DNA of 64,000 nt. It comes from Tuctoria greenei. Taxonomy: Eukaryota > Streptophyta > Magnoliopsida > Poales > Poaceae. How positions within the stretch are numbered: position 1 is the stretch's first letter; each line of letters begins with the position of its first letter. A program made the position numbers and the translations under genes. The notes beneath the pieces were generated by a model. That model was not told the DNA's origin, did not search any database, and was given only the letters and a program-made list of their open reading frames with translations. Shown here piece after piece: positions 56,101 through 64,000 of this stretch. The DNA is taken from the NCBI GenBank assembly GCA_036927565.1, contig JAYESD010000001.1, positions 14,322,001 through 14,386,000 of the forward strand, written 5' to 3'.

Positions 56101-56684
56101 TCAGGGTTGAAGGCGTCCGACAACACCGGAGCTTCACTCCAAACTGCAGTGTCGATGTTGGGGAGGCCTTCCGACAGCTCCAGCTTCTCGTGCTCCTCCA
56201 CCCTGATGACAATTCAATCCTTCTTCCAGTCGTCCCACTTCCCAGAAGGGAACGACCGCAAGTACTTGTACGGGCACTTCCTGCGCTTCACAAAATAGTA
56301 GAAGCCAAGGTACTCGTCACTCCTGCCCGTAGTTTGGACAGTGAAGAAGGTGCGGAAGAGCTCAATGCAGGGGGGAATGCCAACCCACATCTCGCAGAAG
56401 TGGACAAAGATTGACACCAGGAGAATGGAGTGGGGGCCAAGGTGGTACAGCTGCAGACCATAGAAGTCTAGCAGCATCAAGAAGAAAGAGAAGAAAGGTG
56501 GGATCAGCCCCACCATGGCGTACGCGGAGAAGTACACCATGTTGCTGGCGTGTTCCTTCTCAAACGAAAGCTTGTCGACGCGGACCAAGTGGTTGAAGAA
56601 GTCTGGGGACCATCCCATGAGGGCCCGGACCTTCTTCAAATCATCATCAATCTTCAGTCGGCTCTGGCGGAGACCCAACTCCAT
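53134..56684 (-). pseudogene. Antisense gene of the Tat-type element: putative gypsy-type transposon domain, decapeptide repeats, coiled coil
   Basis: The minus-strand ATG at 56684 starts MELGLRQSRLKIDDD. Residues about 30-250 carry VYFSAYAMVGLIPPFFSFFLMLLDFYGLQLYHLGPHSI and VFCNFLTNRW-type blocks, the pattern of the plant 'putative gypsy type transposon' domain (Pfam PF04195). A basic Ser/Pro-rich segment (KRKHADKRS...) follows to 55326. Then come about 12 tandem decapeptides (54609-54971) and, after a frameshift near 54290, a long coiled coil (LEEERQTLRRW, EKVRLEYWGKLLDERES, REEELSKLERQVAER) to 53134. In-frame stops include 56214, 55326, about 54167, 54047, 53921 and 53677. Total about 1180 codons. 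Function unknown. Confidence 0.72.
54609..54971 (-). repeat. 30-bp minisatellite encoding PAVEPVVxEA decapeptides
   Basis: About twelve consecutive 30-base units in the antisense gene encode variants of P-A-V-E-P-V-V-x-E-A/V (for example PALEPDVVEA, PAVEPVVDEV, LAVEPIAAKV, PAPEPAAEEA). On the plus strand each unit shows a GGCTC core. The Glu-Pro at positions 4-5 is almost invariant. Confidence 0.85.
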
Positions 56685-57220
56685 CGCGGCGCGGCGAGGC
56701 AAGAGAGGAAAAGCAAGTGAAAGTTTGGAAGGTTTGAGCGCAAGTTCCAATGAAAGGCGTAAAGAATCCCAAACGGTGCGTGCTTTCCTTCTTAAGTAAG
56801 CCCCCGCAACGTTTGGATGGAAACCGCAGAGGAGCCGGTGATACCAGTCAAAAACATCACCCCGCCAATGACAAGGGGGCCCGGGGCCACCCCGACGATC
56901 AAGTTGAGGTCCTTACCCCATGCGAACGGTTGTCATCATGAAAGGCGGGAAACCCAAAGGCGGCGGCCTGACAGGGCATGCGAAACTGATACGATTTTCG
57001 TATCAGGAACCAGCGACCTTCAATTGCATGAGATCTGCACGCTGAGATCTCACCTGCCGCCTCCAGGATATGCCACACGGCGAAGGTTTGACTGCAAACT
57101 ATCGCCAAGTGCACGTCCAAAGACCCTTGAAGACACGGCTCAAAAACCAAAGAATGGACCCACCTCCGGCGGAATGACTTCATCCAAAGGTCTCTCCTGG
57201 AGGTGGGCCCAGGGGGCCAC
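56685..57220 (-). other. Upstream region of the antisense gene, ending in the Tat polypurine tract
   Basis: There is no gene. AGGTGGGCCCAGGGGGCCAC (57201-57220) precedes the 3' LTR at 57221 and is the likely polypurine tract. Any promoter of the antisense gene would lie here or in the 3' LTR read backward; I see no clear minus-strand TATA box. Confidence 0.5.
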
Positions 57221-58101
57221 TGTCGGTACCCTACGTACCGGATACCCCTTGGGATTGCAAAGATCAAAAGGAAACTCCATCTACCAGATTTAAAGACCTC
57301 CAAAGGCCCCACATGTCAGGCGTAACCGGACCTGCTTCCCCGACATGGTTAGTCTCAGGGCCGCCACGTATATCATAAGACCGGAGCTATCACCCATACA
57401 TGGGAAAGCTCCGGACGAAATGCCAGTATGGCACCCTTGGACCTAACTCCAGACAGAGGGAAGCTCCAGTACTAACACATGTCCAACAACACCGGACCTA
57501 CCCGTCCACGACGGTAAGCTCTGGAGCTGCCACGTGGCGATCGCTGGACCTTCAACTTCAACAATCAGGCTGGTGGACCCCCTACGACTCCGGACCTTCA
57601 AGGAGCAATCAAAGACATCAAGACCCGATTAAGTGTCATTAATGCCATATTAATGACACACGATCGGATGACCCTTAATACCGGTAACGGCTCTGTTAAG
57701 GCCCATTACCGGGCTACTATGGATAATTAACCTCATTAATTGTGTATCAAGCATGTGTAACTGTCGGGGCCACATGTTGGGCCAGGCTAATAGTGTAACG
57801 ACCAGTCCTTGTACTATAAAAGGACTGGTCGACGATACACAAAGGATGGCTTCAGACCTCGACTGAACTCCTTGAGCTAGACGAGCTTCTTCTTCTGGAG
57901 CTTCTTCTAGACTCATACGCTTAATACATCACCAACACACCCCGTGGAGTAGGGTATTACACTCAAGCGGCCCGAACCACGTAAATCTCTGTGTCCACTT
58001 GTATTTCACCTTCTTGAATCTTTGCACGCCCATTACCGAACTACAACTCCTCGATCTACCAACGGTAGTGTCGGGAGATCTGCCGGATCCAAGCACCGAC
58101 A
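57221..58101 (+). mobile_element. Tat-type 3' LTR (881 bp)
   Basis: TGTCGGTACCCTACG...CACCGACA, same length as the 5' copy. The element ends at 58101 and the TR-GAG LTR resumes with AACTTGGTTTAG at 58106. Confidence 0.92.
57799..57831. promoter_or_regulatory. TATA box inside a perfect 10-bp inverted repeat (3' LTR)
   Basis: CGACCAGTCC (57799-57808), 13-base spacer with TATAAAAG, GGACTGGTCG (57822-57831). One spacer base differs from the 5' LTR (C to T at 57809); the arms are unchanged. Confidence 0.8.
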
Positions 58102-58106
58102 AGGAC

Positions 58107-59027
58107 AACTTGGTTTAGTAATTTGGTCTCTCCCGATGTAGCATAGGTAATTGAACGGGCGGGGAATGGGTTCAGAATTCTGCCTTGGGATCCGCATGGC
58201 TCAAGAGGGGGCTTCTCCTGGCGGAGGGAAAATAGACTCCAGGTGCCGGAGCGGTGAAACCTTAGAGTACCCATTACAAGTCGGGAGAACCATCGGAAAC
58301 ACCTCATAGTGATCTCCGGGCCACACACCTTCGGAAGTTTGTAAGGTGGTTAGCTACCACGGGCATCAGGGAGGTTTACCTTAGTACACCTGGAAATAGG
58401 GGATGAAATCACAAACTGTGAGTAAAGGATACACACTCTGCAGAGTCTCGTTAAACTGTCTAGACAGCCGTGCTCACGGACACGAGCGACTTGGAACCAA
58501 TTTCATAATTAGCACATGGTTACATAATGGATGGTTTGGGTTTGGTCTTACCTGGTTATTTTGGGATGTTGGTTGGGATTTCACCTAGATATAGTTGCTT
58601 AACAACATTAAGAGTATGTTGTAACTGCTATAGTGCTTTGCCTATTACTTGCCTTCCTTGTTGTGAACCACATGTCATAACTTCCCAACTTGCGAGTACC
58701 GTTGGTACTCAAACTTGTTAGTTGCATATTACCCCCAGTCTACGAAGACGAAGAGGTGGAGAACCAAGACTTCTACAGAGACCCCGATGAGATGTTCTAG
58801 GCTGGTGCTCTCTCGTGCAATGCCTGTGCTTGGAGCCCTTTTACTTGTTTTTTCGCTGCTTGTGTAATTTTCTTTTAGAACTGGAAGGTCATTTATGTAA
58901 TAAGGTGATGTACTCAAACATGGCATTATTAATGGTATTTGACTTTCATCTACACATGTATGAATTGAACTGATCCTGGCATACATGTGGAAAGCATCTG
59001 GTTGTCTTCTTTTTACCAGGTGTGACA
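58107..59027 (+). mobile_element. TR-GAG element 3' LTR, right part
   Basis: It aligns with 39069-39990 of the 5' LTR and ends GGTGTGACA at 59027, followed by TGTGA, the partner of TGTGG at 36812. With 42742-44968 it makes an LTR of about 3.15 kb. Confidence 0.9.
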
Positions 59028-60776
59028 TGTGATCATCGAGTCAAGCAGTACATAACTGGTTGTCTTTGACCCGCCGTTCTCTTTATATCGAGTATGAGGA
59101 AATTATATCAAAAGTCTATGTGCTTAGAAAACCAGTTTATGTGGCCTGTGATCAAGAGAGAGAATGTTAGAGATTAATTAATTAATTAAATTGATCACAG
59201 GTGAATAGGAGTTGGTTACGGGAGTAACCAACTCAATCTCCTAACCTCCTCCTCTGTCCCGATCAGGAACAAAATCCAAACAAAATTTATTGGAGTGGGC
59301 TCCCTTAGCTGCTCCTTCATCTATAAATTGATGAGCACCTCCGTAAGAAAAAGTAATTTGCGGATTGCCTCTACTAAGACTTACGTGCTCCAATCCTAAG
59401 AGGTTCCGATCACCTAGAAGGAGAAAGCCGCGAAAGGTTTTCCCACCCTCCATCGCCGATGAACCCGCACCAGAGAAGGAGATCGTCAGTTCTGCACCAC
59501 CATATCGTCATGTTCTTCGCCAGCAACTTCATCAACACCACCAGGTACTCTCTCAGGTACTCCTTCTCTGTTCTCGCTTGCTACCTTACTGTGCCTCGTT
59601 GTGTTCTCTGTACAACCCTAGACCAAGCCTAATCACCAATTAGGCACTAAGTTAATTTCTATCAAGGAGGACACGATCGAGCGGTCACGACAGATTTGTG
59701 TTCTTCTACCACCCATTCTAACTAGCTGGCTTGAGAGGATGAATGAACATGCAGGACCCAGGACCAGGAGTACTCAGGAGGGAAGAGACGACGGGCATAG
59801 GATACTTTCCTCTAATGACATACGTATATTGTACCAATGCATGCTCGGTCGGCACCAATCAAATGGCTGAAGTCTCCATGATGTAGTGTAGCCTAATTAA
59901 CACATAAGCAGAGCTCTAGGTTAGGCCTGTTAATTTACGGGGCAAAGCTCGCCACGCTTGCTAACTAATTCGGAGGTGATAAGCTATAATACGGTTTCGA
60001 ACAAGGCGATGACCTAGTTAATTGGTTCTTCGCCAGGCAGTTCGGGGGAGCACGCAGGGACCAGGACTCGATCGCCCCGGTCTGGCGTGCGATTAAGAAA
60101 CCTAATACCTGCACCTACTGCATAATTACGCGTCTTATTGCTAACCCCTCATGCAACAATTCTCTCCGCTGCGTACCTACTGTCTGAATGGTGGTACTAA
60201 CAACAATTTAAAACGGTCTATTAGAAACAACACCAGGACAATTATTGCGGGCACAATCGGATTGGCCCAAAACTCAAGTTTAGAAGTTTTTTTAAGGAGT
60301 AACATCAGAGTTTGGGTGATTGGAGTACAAGGAAAGCAACGGACTGGATGGTTAATCTAGCGATCGATCGGAGGTCGTCATCTAATCCAGAGAGAGCAGT
60401 ACCGCCCACGCAGTAGTGAGGTCTAATTGGTTGTAGTTAAATCAAATATTATATTAGTTAAATGAAAGAGTTAATAAAATTATGACACCTAAGCAGGAAC
60501 ATAAGACCACTATACAACCCGTGTCCAGTAATGACTAAGTAGTGACAGCGACGGCAAAGCTGCCGTGAGATTCGTGCTTCCGTGACGTGTTGGAATCGGA
60601 GGGGGCGTAGAGAGTCAATGCGTGGTGGTGGGGCCACGGTCACCGACCATAGACCGTTTCTCATGCGCGGAACGCAGCACGCCAGCGCCCCGCCTCCGCC
60701 TGTTCGGCTTTCGCGTCTTGTCTCCGATGCCGTGGTGAAAAGTTTACGCGCGGTTTGGCTTTCGTTTTTCCGACCC
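59028..60776. other. Low-copy-looking upstream flank of the ERF gene
   Basis: 1.75 kb with no gene I can support. It includes a possible short solo LTR (59165-59472), an 11-bp perfect hairpin at 59209-59234 and AT-rich patches near 60430-60490. It is the only candidate proximal promoter space for the ERF gene before retrotransposon sequence begins. Confidence 0.5.
59165..59472 (+). mobile_element. Candidate small solo LTR (uncertain)
   Basis: TG at 59165 and CA at 59472 are flanked by identical GAGAA pentamers (59160-59164 and 59473-59477). Inside are AATTAATTAATTAATT, the GAGTTGGTTAC/GTAACCAACTC hairpin and TATAAATT near 59330. The ends lack the usual inverted complementarity, and a chance pentamer match is possible. 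Confidence 0.25.
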
Positions 60777-60783
60777 TTATAAG
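60777..60783 (+). promoter_or_regulatory. TATA box of the ERF gene
   Basis: TTATAAG lies 103 bases before the ATG at 60886. This spacing would give a 5' untranslated leader of about 70-80 bases. It is the only TATA-like word close upstream. Confidence 0.55.
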
Positions 60784-60885
60784 CACAAACATTCGGTTGC
60801 GCTAGGAGCCAGAAGCAAACGCAAGTGCGCGCACTCCTCGCGCTGCTCGGCTCTCGGTTGTGCTGTTGCATCGGTCGGTCTCGGC

Positions 60886-62223
60886 ATGGAGGCATCCAGC
60901 GGAAACGGCGGCGGCGCGGGCGGCCGCGGACGGAGGTGGAAGGGCACGGGCGTCACGCCCATACAGCTGCGGCGGCAGCTGGCTCCGGTTATGGAGGACG
61001 CGTCGTCGGTGGCGTTGCTGCGCCCGCTCAAGAAGATCGGACGGGCGCCCGATGGCCTCAAGCGGTCCGCGTCGTCGCTCTCGACATCTTCGTCGTCGGC
61101 CCCGCCCTCTCCACGCTCCAACGCCATCTCCTCAGCGCGCCATATCTTTCCCTTCGCGTACGAACCCTCGGCTCCGGCGGTTTGCGGGAGCCCGCGGCTG
61201 CTCCCGATGTTACAGCAGCAGTCTAGCGCGTCACAGCCAGAGTCGCCGCCAGCGCCGCCGCAGCAGCAGCAGCCTTCGCAGCGGCAGCAGATGATATCGT
61301 TTGGCGCGGCGCCCCAGTACCAGGCGCAGTTCCTCGGGCCGGCGGAGAGCGCGCAGCAGCAGCAGATGCTGCTCCGGTACTGGAGCGAGGCGCTGAACCT
61401 GAGCCCGCGCGGCGGCGGCGTGCTACCTTCGCTGTACCAGCACCTGCTGCGGGCCCCACCGCCGCCGCCGCAGAAGCTGTACCGCGGCGTGCGGCAGAGG
61501 CACTGGGGGAAGTGGGTTGCGGAGATCCGGCTGCCACGGAACCGCACGCGTCTGTGGCTCGGCACCTTCGACAGCGCCGAGGACGCCGCCATGGCGTACG
61601 ACCGCGAGGCCTTCAAGCTACGCGGCGAGAACGCGAGGCTCAACTTCCCGGACCGGTTTCTCGGGAAGGGACGCGCCGGAGGGAGCGGCCGCACCAGCGC
61701 CAGCTCCACCGCAGCCGCGTCGACGACCGCACGCGGGGCGTATTGCTCATCGTCATCGCCGTCGCCTCCACAGGCCGCCGATGAGGAAAATATGCAGCAG
61801 CTAACGACAGTGACGCGACGGGCAGCAGAAGGGTCGGCCGACAAACAGACTCATCAACCTCCGCTTGCGACGTCGTCGTCGGCGCAAGAAGGAAGCTCCG
61901 CGAGCATGCCATGCTTGGCCGAGATGTTTAACGCCCCCGTGGCGCCAAACAGTGATTGGGGCCCGGCCGACGAGGCATTGTTCAGCATGTGGGGCCCAGG
62001 AAGTTCCCTTTGGGACTACGACATCAACAGCGCCAGCGGGCTGTTTCTCAACGGGCGCTCCGCCGGTGACGAGACCGGTATGGAGCACTCCAACGCGAAA
62101 GAAACGACACAAGCTGCGGCAACAGGGACGAACATGCCATGCGATCACGTTCCGGTAACCCCAGCTTCGTCTTCCCCTCACTCCCAGGCGCCACACCACA
62201 CAAACACAGTCCTACCTTCATGA
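60886..62223 (+). CDS. AP2/ERF transcription factor, RAP2.4/DREB A-6-like (ERF group I), 445 residues
   Basis: This is a single open frame from ATG 60886 to TGA 62221, intronless and strongly GC-rich like many grass ERF genes. Residues about 198-255 are one AP2 domain (LYRGVRQRHWGKWVAEIRLP ... RLWLGTFDSAEDAAMAYD ... GENARLNFP), with Val at domain position 14 and Leu at 19, the RAP2.4/A-6 pattern. The N-terminus has a basic block (RGRRWKGTG), a LLRPLKKIGRAPDGLKRS motif and Gln/Pro runs. LRYWSEALNLSPRG precedes the domain. The acidic, Trp-rich C-terminus (EALFSMWGPGSSLWDYD) may be an activation region. It is expected to be a nuclear regulator of stress or ethylene-related genes by GCC-box or DRE binding; target genes cannot be read from sequence. 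Confidence 0.92.
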   Translation: MEASSGNGGGAGGRGRRWKGTGVTPIQLRRQLAPVMEDASSVALLRPLKKIGRAPDGLKRSASSLSTSSSSAPPSPRSNAISSARHIFPFAYEPSAPAVCGSPRLLPMLQQQSSASQPESPPAPPQQQQPSQRQQMISFGAAPQYQAQFLGPAESAQQQQMLLRYWSEALNLSPRGGGVLPSLYQHLLRAPPPPPQKLYRGVRQRHWGKWVAEIRLPRNRTRLWLGTFDSAEDAAMAYDREAFKLRGENARLNFPDRFLGKGRAGGSGRTSASSTAAASTTARGAYCSSSSPSPPQAADEENMQQLTTVTRRAAEGSADKQTHQPPLATSSSAQEGSSASMPCLAEMFNAPVAPNSDWGPADEALFSMWGPGSSLWDYDINSASGLFLNGRSAGDETGMEHSNAKETTQAAATGTNMPCDHVPVTPASSSPHSQAPHHTNTVLPS

Positions 62224-62326
62224 GCTCATCGTCCTAATACCTTGTGATCTCATTCTTTCTCCTGCACTCCTACCTGCAGAATTAGCTTAGCTAGGGTAGC
62301 GATGCACGCAGGTTTCAGCTATTTAA

Positions 62327-62490
62327 GACCATCCGCACCAGCAACCTCTAAAGCATACTCTATCCTTTAAAGCCTACTCTAAAGCATACTCTATATACTC
62401 TATATCTACAGTTTTCCCTCTCTCTAAATATAGAGTCCCTTTTAGAGTTGGCTTTACAATGCCGTTTACCGGCCACCAGTGCGGATGGCC
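62327..62490. mobile_element. Tourist-like (PIF/Harbinger) MITE, 164 bp, just downstream of the ERF gene
   Basis: The ends GACCATCCGCACCAGCAACC and GGCCACCAGTGCGGATGGCC are inverted repeats with four mismatches. They are flanked by TAA (62324-62326 and 62491-62493), the 3-bp duplication of PIF/Harbinger elements. The interior repeats TAAAGCATACTCTAT-like words. It starts about 100 bases after the ERF stop, so it may lie in the 3' untranslated region. Confidence 0.75.
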
Positions 62491-62493
62491 TAA

Positions 62494-63863
62494 GACAACT
62501 TGCGGCATCATCACAATTCACAGCAGTATATCATAACCAATACACCTTTGCATGAGCATTCGTGCAGGAAAAAAACCACACGGGAAAAAACAGCGCTCTG
62601 CTCTGGGCTGCAATTTTTAGGTCAGCCTTAGGCAACAAATCAGTTACCTTCCCATGTTCAGCATTATTTTTTAGATATTACTTCAGTTCTTGGCTTGTTG
62701 CGACATTTGTATTGCCGTTTCATGTGAGATGGCTTCATTGGTTTAGCTATTCCTGGTGTTAGATTGGGTATACCTATGTTGTGCTCTGATTTGCTTCCCT
62801 GTATTATTCCTTTTTTTCTTACACTTTATTTGGCGTATGTTTTCATCATGCATCGATTTCGAAAAAATCATAGGTAAAAGTGTTTGTGTATTCATTTTGT
62901 TATCATGGGTCTTTGTAAATATATTTCCAGCAAAGCATCACATTAAAAATTTCACAAAAAAATATTGACATCTTTTTAGATAATTGTGTTACAGTCATCT
63001 TATTACAAACAAATATGAACATAATCACTCACAATCTTCTTATCTAAAACCACAAGACGACAACCAGATGGCTGAACATATTTTTGTTAAATTCGTCTAA
63101 AATTCACTTTCATGGGAAATCTAACTCAGAAACTTAGAGACGCTACTCGGAGTAACCACTATGCTAAACCTCTTTTCACAAAAAAATAACATAATTGGCT
63201 CTAATCGGAGTGAACTCTTGGACTGGGAGCTGTGTGAAGCTTCATCCATGTTCATCCTGATGTAGTAGATAATAGAAAGTCACACAAATCACTAGCGTTT
63301 TGTTTATGTTAGTAGAAAATCTCTACATTATCGAGCTAGGTCAATGATATTGTTGAAAGTCTACATTACCGAACAACGGCGAGGAGGTAGAGCAGCACAC
63401 AGAGGAGTCTTGGCAGAGCAAACAGTGTTAGAATCATAAGAGAGCTCAAAGATCAAATAGCCAATAAATCATTTCAAATTAAATGGAGAAATCTGAATAC
63501 AAGATCAATATCAAGTGCTATCTTTCAAATAGCACAAGAACACTATTAATATTTTCTCCGCCATCTTTGTTGTTGCTTGATGATACGGCCATCGAGCTAA
63601 CAAGGCAAGACCGCAAGAAGAACAACGACGGCAGGTGTTTCCACTTGTTCTACTCTTGGTGTGTTGATTGGCATCTGAGTGTGTGTATGTGTATGCATAA
63701 GCATTTCTTGATCATAAACTTGACCCTCTTTTTACATTTGATCAAGAGACACAAGAGGGGGCCTCCCACCTCTTAGGAATAGTTGTGTCCCCCGATCAGG
63801 GAAAAAACATTCGGTAGGTTGTGTCTTTTCAATTAGAACACATGTCAATTTTGAGTTCAAACT
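62494..63863. other. Intergenic sequence with no recognisable gene
   Basis: AT-rich with several T runs. The frames at 62562-62762, 62756-62968 and 63483-63776 are short and lack recognisable motifs. I see no RNA gene or transposon boundary. Confidence 0.5.
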
Positions 63864-63980
63864 GACAGTTACTGAACTGACTGGAATAGTCTGGTCAGGG
63901 TCTAGACTAGTTCGATTACCGTTACTGGACAAAACTGGACCAGTCTGATCTCAATACCAGACTTGTCCGGTTCTTCTAAC
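63864..63980. repeat. Palindromic motif cluster at the right window edge
   Basis: GGAATAGTCTGG, TAGACTAGTTCGAT, GGACAAAACTGGACCAGTCTGAT and AGACTTGTCCGG follow each other within 100 bases, the same degenerate word family as in the Sirevirus and Tekay-type LTRs. It probably marks the edge of another element whose body lies beyond the window; I cannot see its LTR boundary. Confidence 0.6.
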
Positions 63981-64000
63981 ATTCTCTCCGTTGAACTCGA

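Larger units (their letters stand above)
44969..58101 (+). mobile_element. Tat-type Ty3/gypsy element (13.1 kb) with an antisense gene
   Basis: The 881-bp LTRs begin TGTCGGTA and end CACCGACA. The bordering bases are GGGAC (44964-44968) and AGGAC (58102-58106). The body holds gag, protease, RT, a degenerate gypsy RNase H and a second, archaeal-type RNase H, then integrase, then about 5.4 kb before the 3' LTR that carries a minus-strand gene. The second RNase H and the antisense ORF between pol and the 3' LTR are marks of the Tat lineage (RIRE2, Grande, Retand). Frameshifts in gag, RT and the antisense gene make it defective, but the integrase frame is intact. Confidence 0.9.
36817..59027 (+). 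mobile_element. Non-autonomous Tekay-like gypsy element with gag only (TR-GAG type), 3' LTR split by a Tat element
   Basis: LTRs start TGTAA(T/C)ACCCAAATTTTTCG and end GGTGTGACA. The bordering bases are TGTGG (36812-36816) and TGTGA (59028-59032), a 5-bp duplication with one change. Internally there are a Met PBS (39994), two small upstream ORFs, gag (41145-42437) and a purine tract (42724). No protease, RT, RNase H or integrase sequence is present in the 2.75-kb body. LTR start, PBS, purine tract and gag type all resemble the Tekay-type element at 2167, which suggests mobilisation by such a partner. Confidence 0.85.

Noticed and set aside
59365..59643. 92-codon plus-strand frame upstream of the ERF gene
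   Set aside because: It lacks a recognisable motif, overlaps the possible solo LTR and has no supporting promoter or codon pattern.
60777..61844. Long minus-strand frame of 355 codons
   Set aside because: It is the shadow of the GC-rich ERF gene on the other strand; the plus frame has the AP2 domain and a TATA box.

Overview
This is a plant nuclear window, almost certainly from a grass. It holds one recognisable host gene, a GC-rich intronless AP2/ERF transcription factor near the right end. The rest, about 59 kb, is a stack of nested LTR retrotransposons with a few small DNA transposons. The grass call rests on three things: the composition of the ERF gene; the set of element lineages (Sirevirus copia, Tekay-type chromovirus, Athila, and Tat carrying an antisense 'putative gypsy transposon' gene); and the Tourist-like and CACTA MITEs. 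I cannot name the species.

Left cluster (1-34418). The oldest layer is a minus-strand Tat-type gypsy LTR (330-1073 plus 34290-34418), whose leader and primer-binding site run off the left edge. A plus-strand Sirevirus (Ty1/copia, 1074-34289) is inserted in that LTR. The Sirevirus 5' LTR is split by a Tekay/Del-type Ty3/gypsy element (2167-13891, perfect 5-bp duplication ATTGG). That element has an extra tandem segment made of a Sirevirus LTR fragment and a further complete gypsy LTR, and this last LTR carries a 500-bp CACTA MITE. The Sirevirus gag gene is split by a minus-strand Athila-type element (15138-24845, perfect duplication GTGGT). Sirevirus gag, pol and a downstream env-position ORF are all recognisable but carry several stops and frameshifts.

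Middle (34419-36816). AT-rich sequence with no recognisable gene.

Right cluster (36817-59027). A Tekay-like element with LTRs of about 3.2 kb carries only gag (a TR-GAG-type non-autonomous element) plus small extra ORFs upstream of gag. A 158-bp hAT MITE interrupts its gag. A 13.1-kb Tat-type element (44969-58101) is inserted in its 3' LTR. This Tat element has gag, protease, RT, two RNase H regions, an intact-looking integrase ORF, and a 3.5-kb antisense gene between pol and the 3' LTR.

Host segment (59028-64000). About 1.8 kb of low-copy-looking flank precedes the ERF gene (60886-62223). A Tourist-like MITE lies just downstream, followed by sequence with no gene. The last 130 bases again show the palindromic motif described next.

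The most striking signal is a palindromic word family, GGACTAGTCC / GGACAAGTCC / GGACTTGTCC, usually followed by GAT. It occurs in dense arrays in the LTRs of two unrelated retrotransposon superfamilies (Sirevirus copia and Tekay gypsy), in the Sirevirus gag reading frame and 3' spacer, and at the right window edge. Copy number differs between sister LTRs by indels bounded by motif copies, and a copia-gypsy LTR recombination junction falls on a motif copy.
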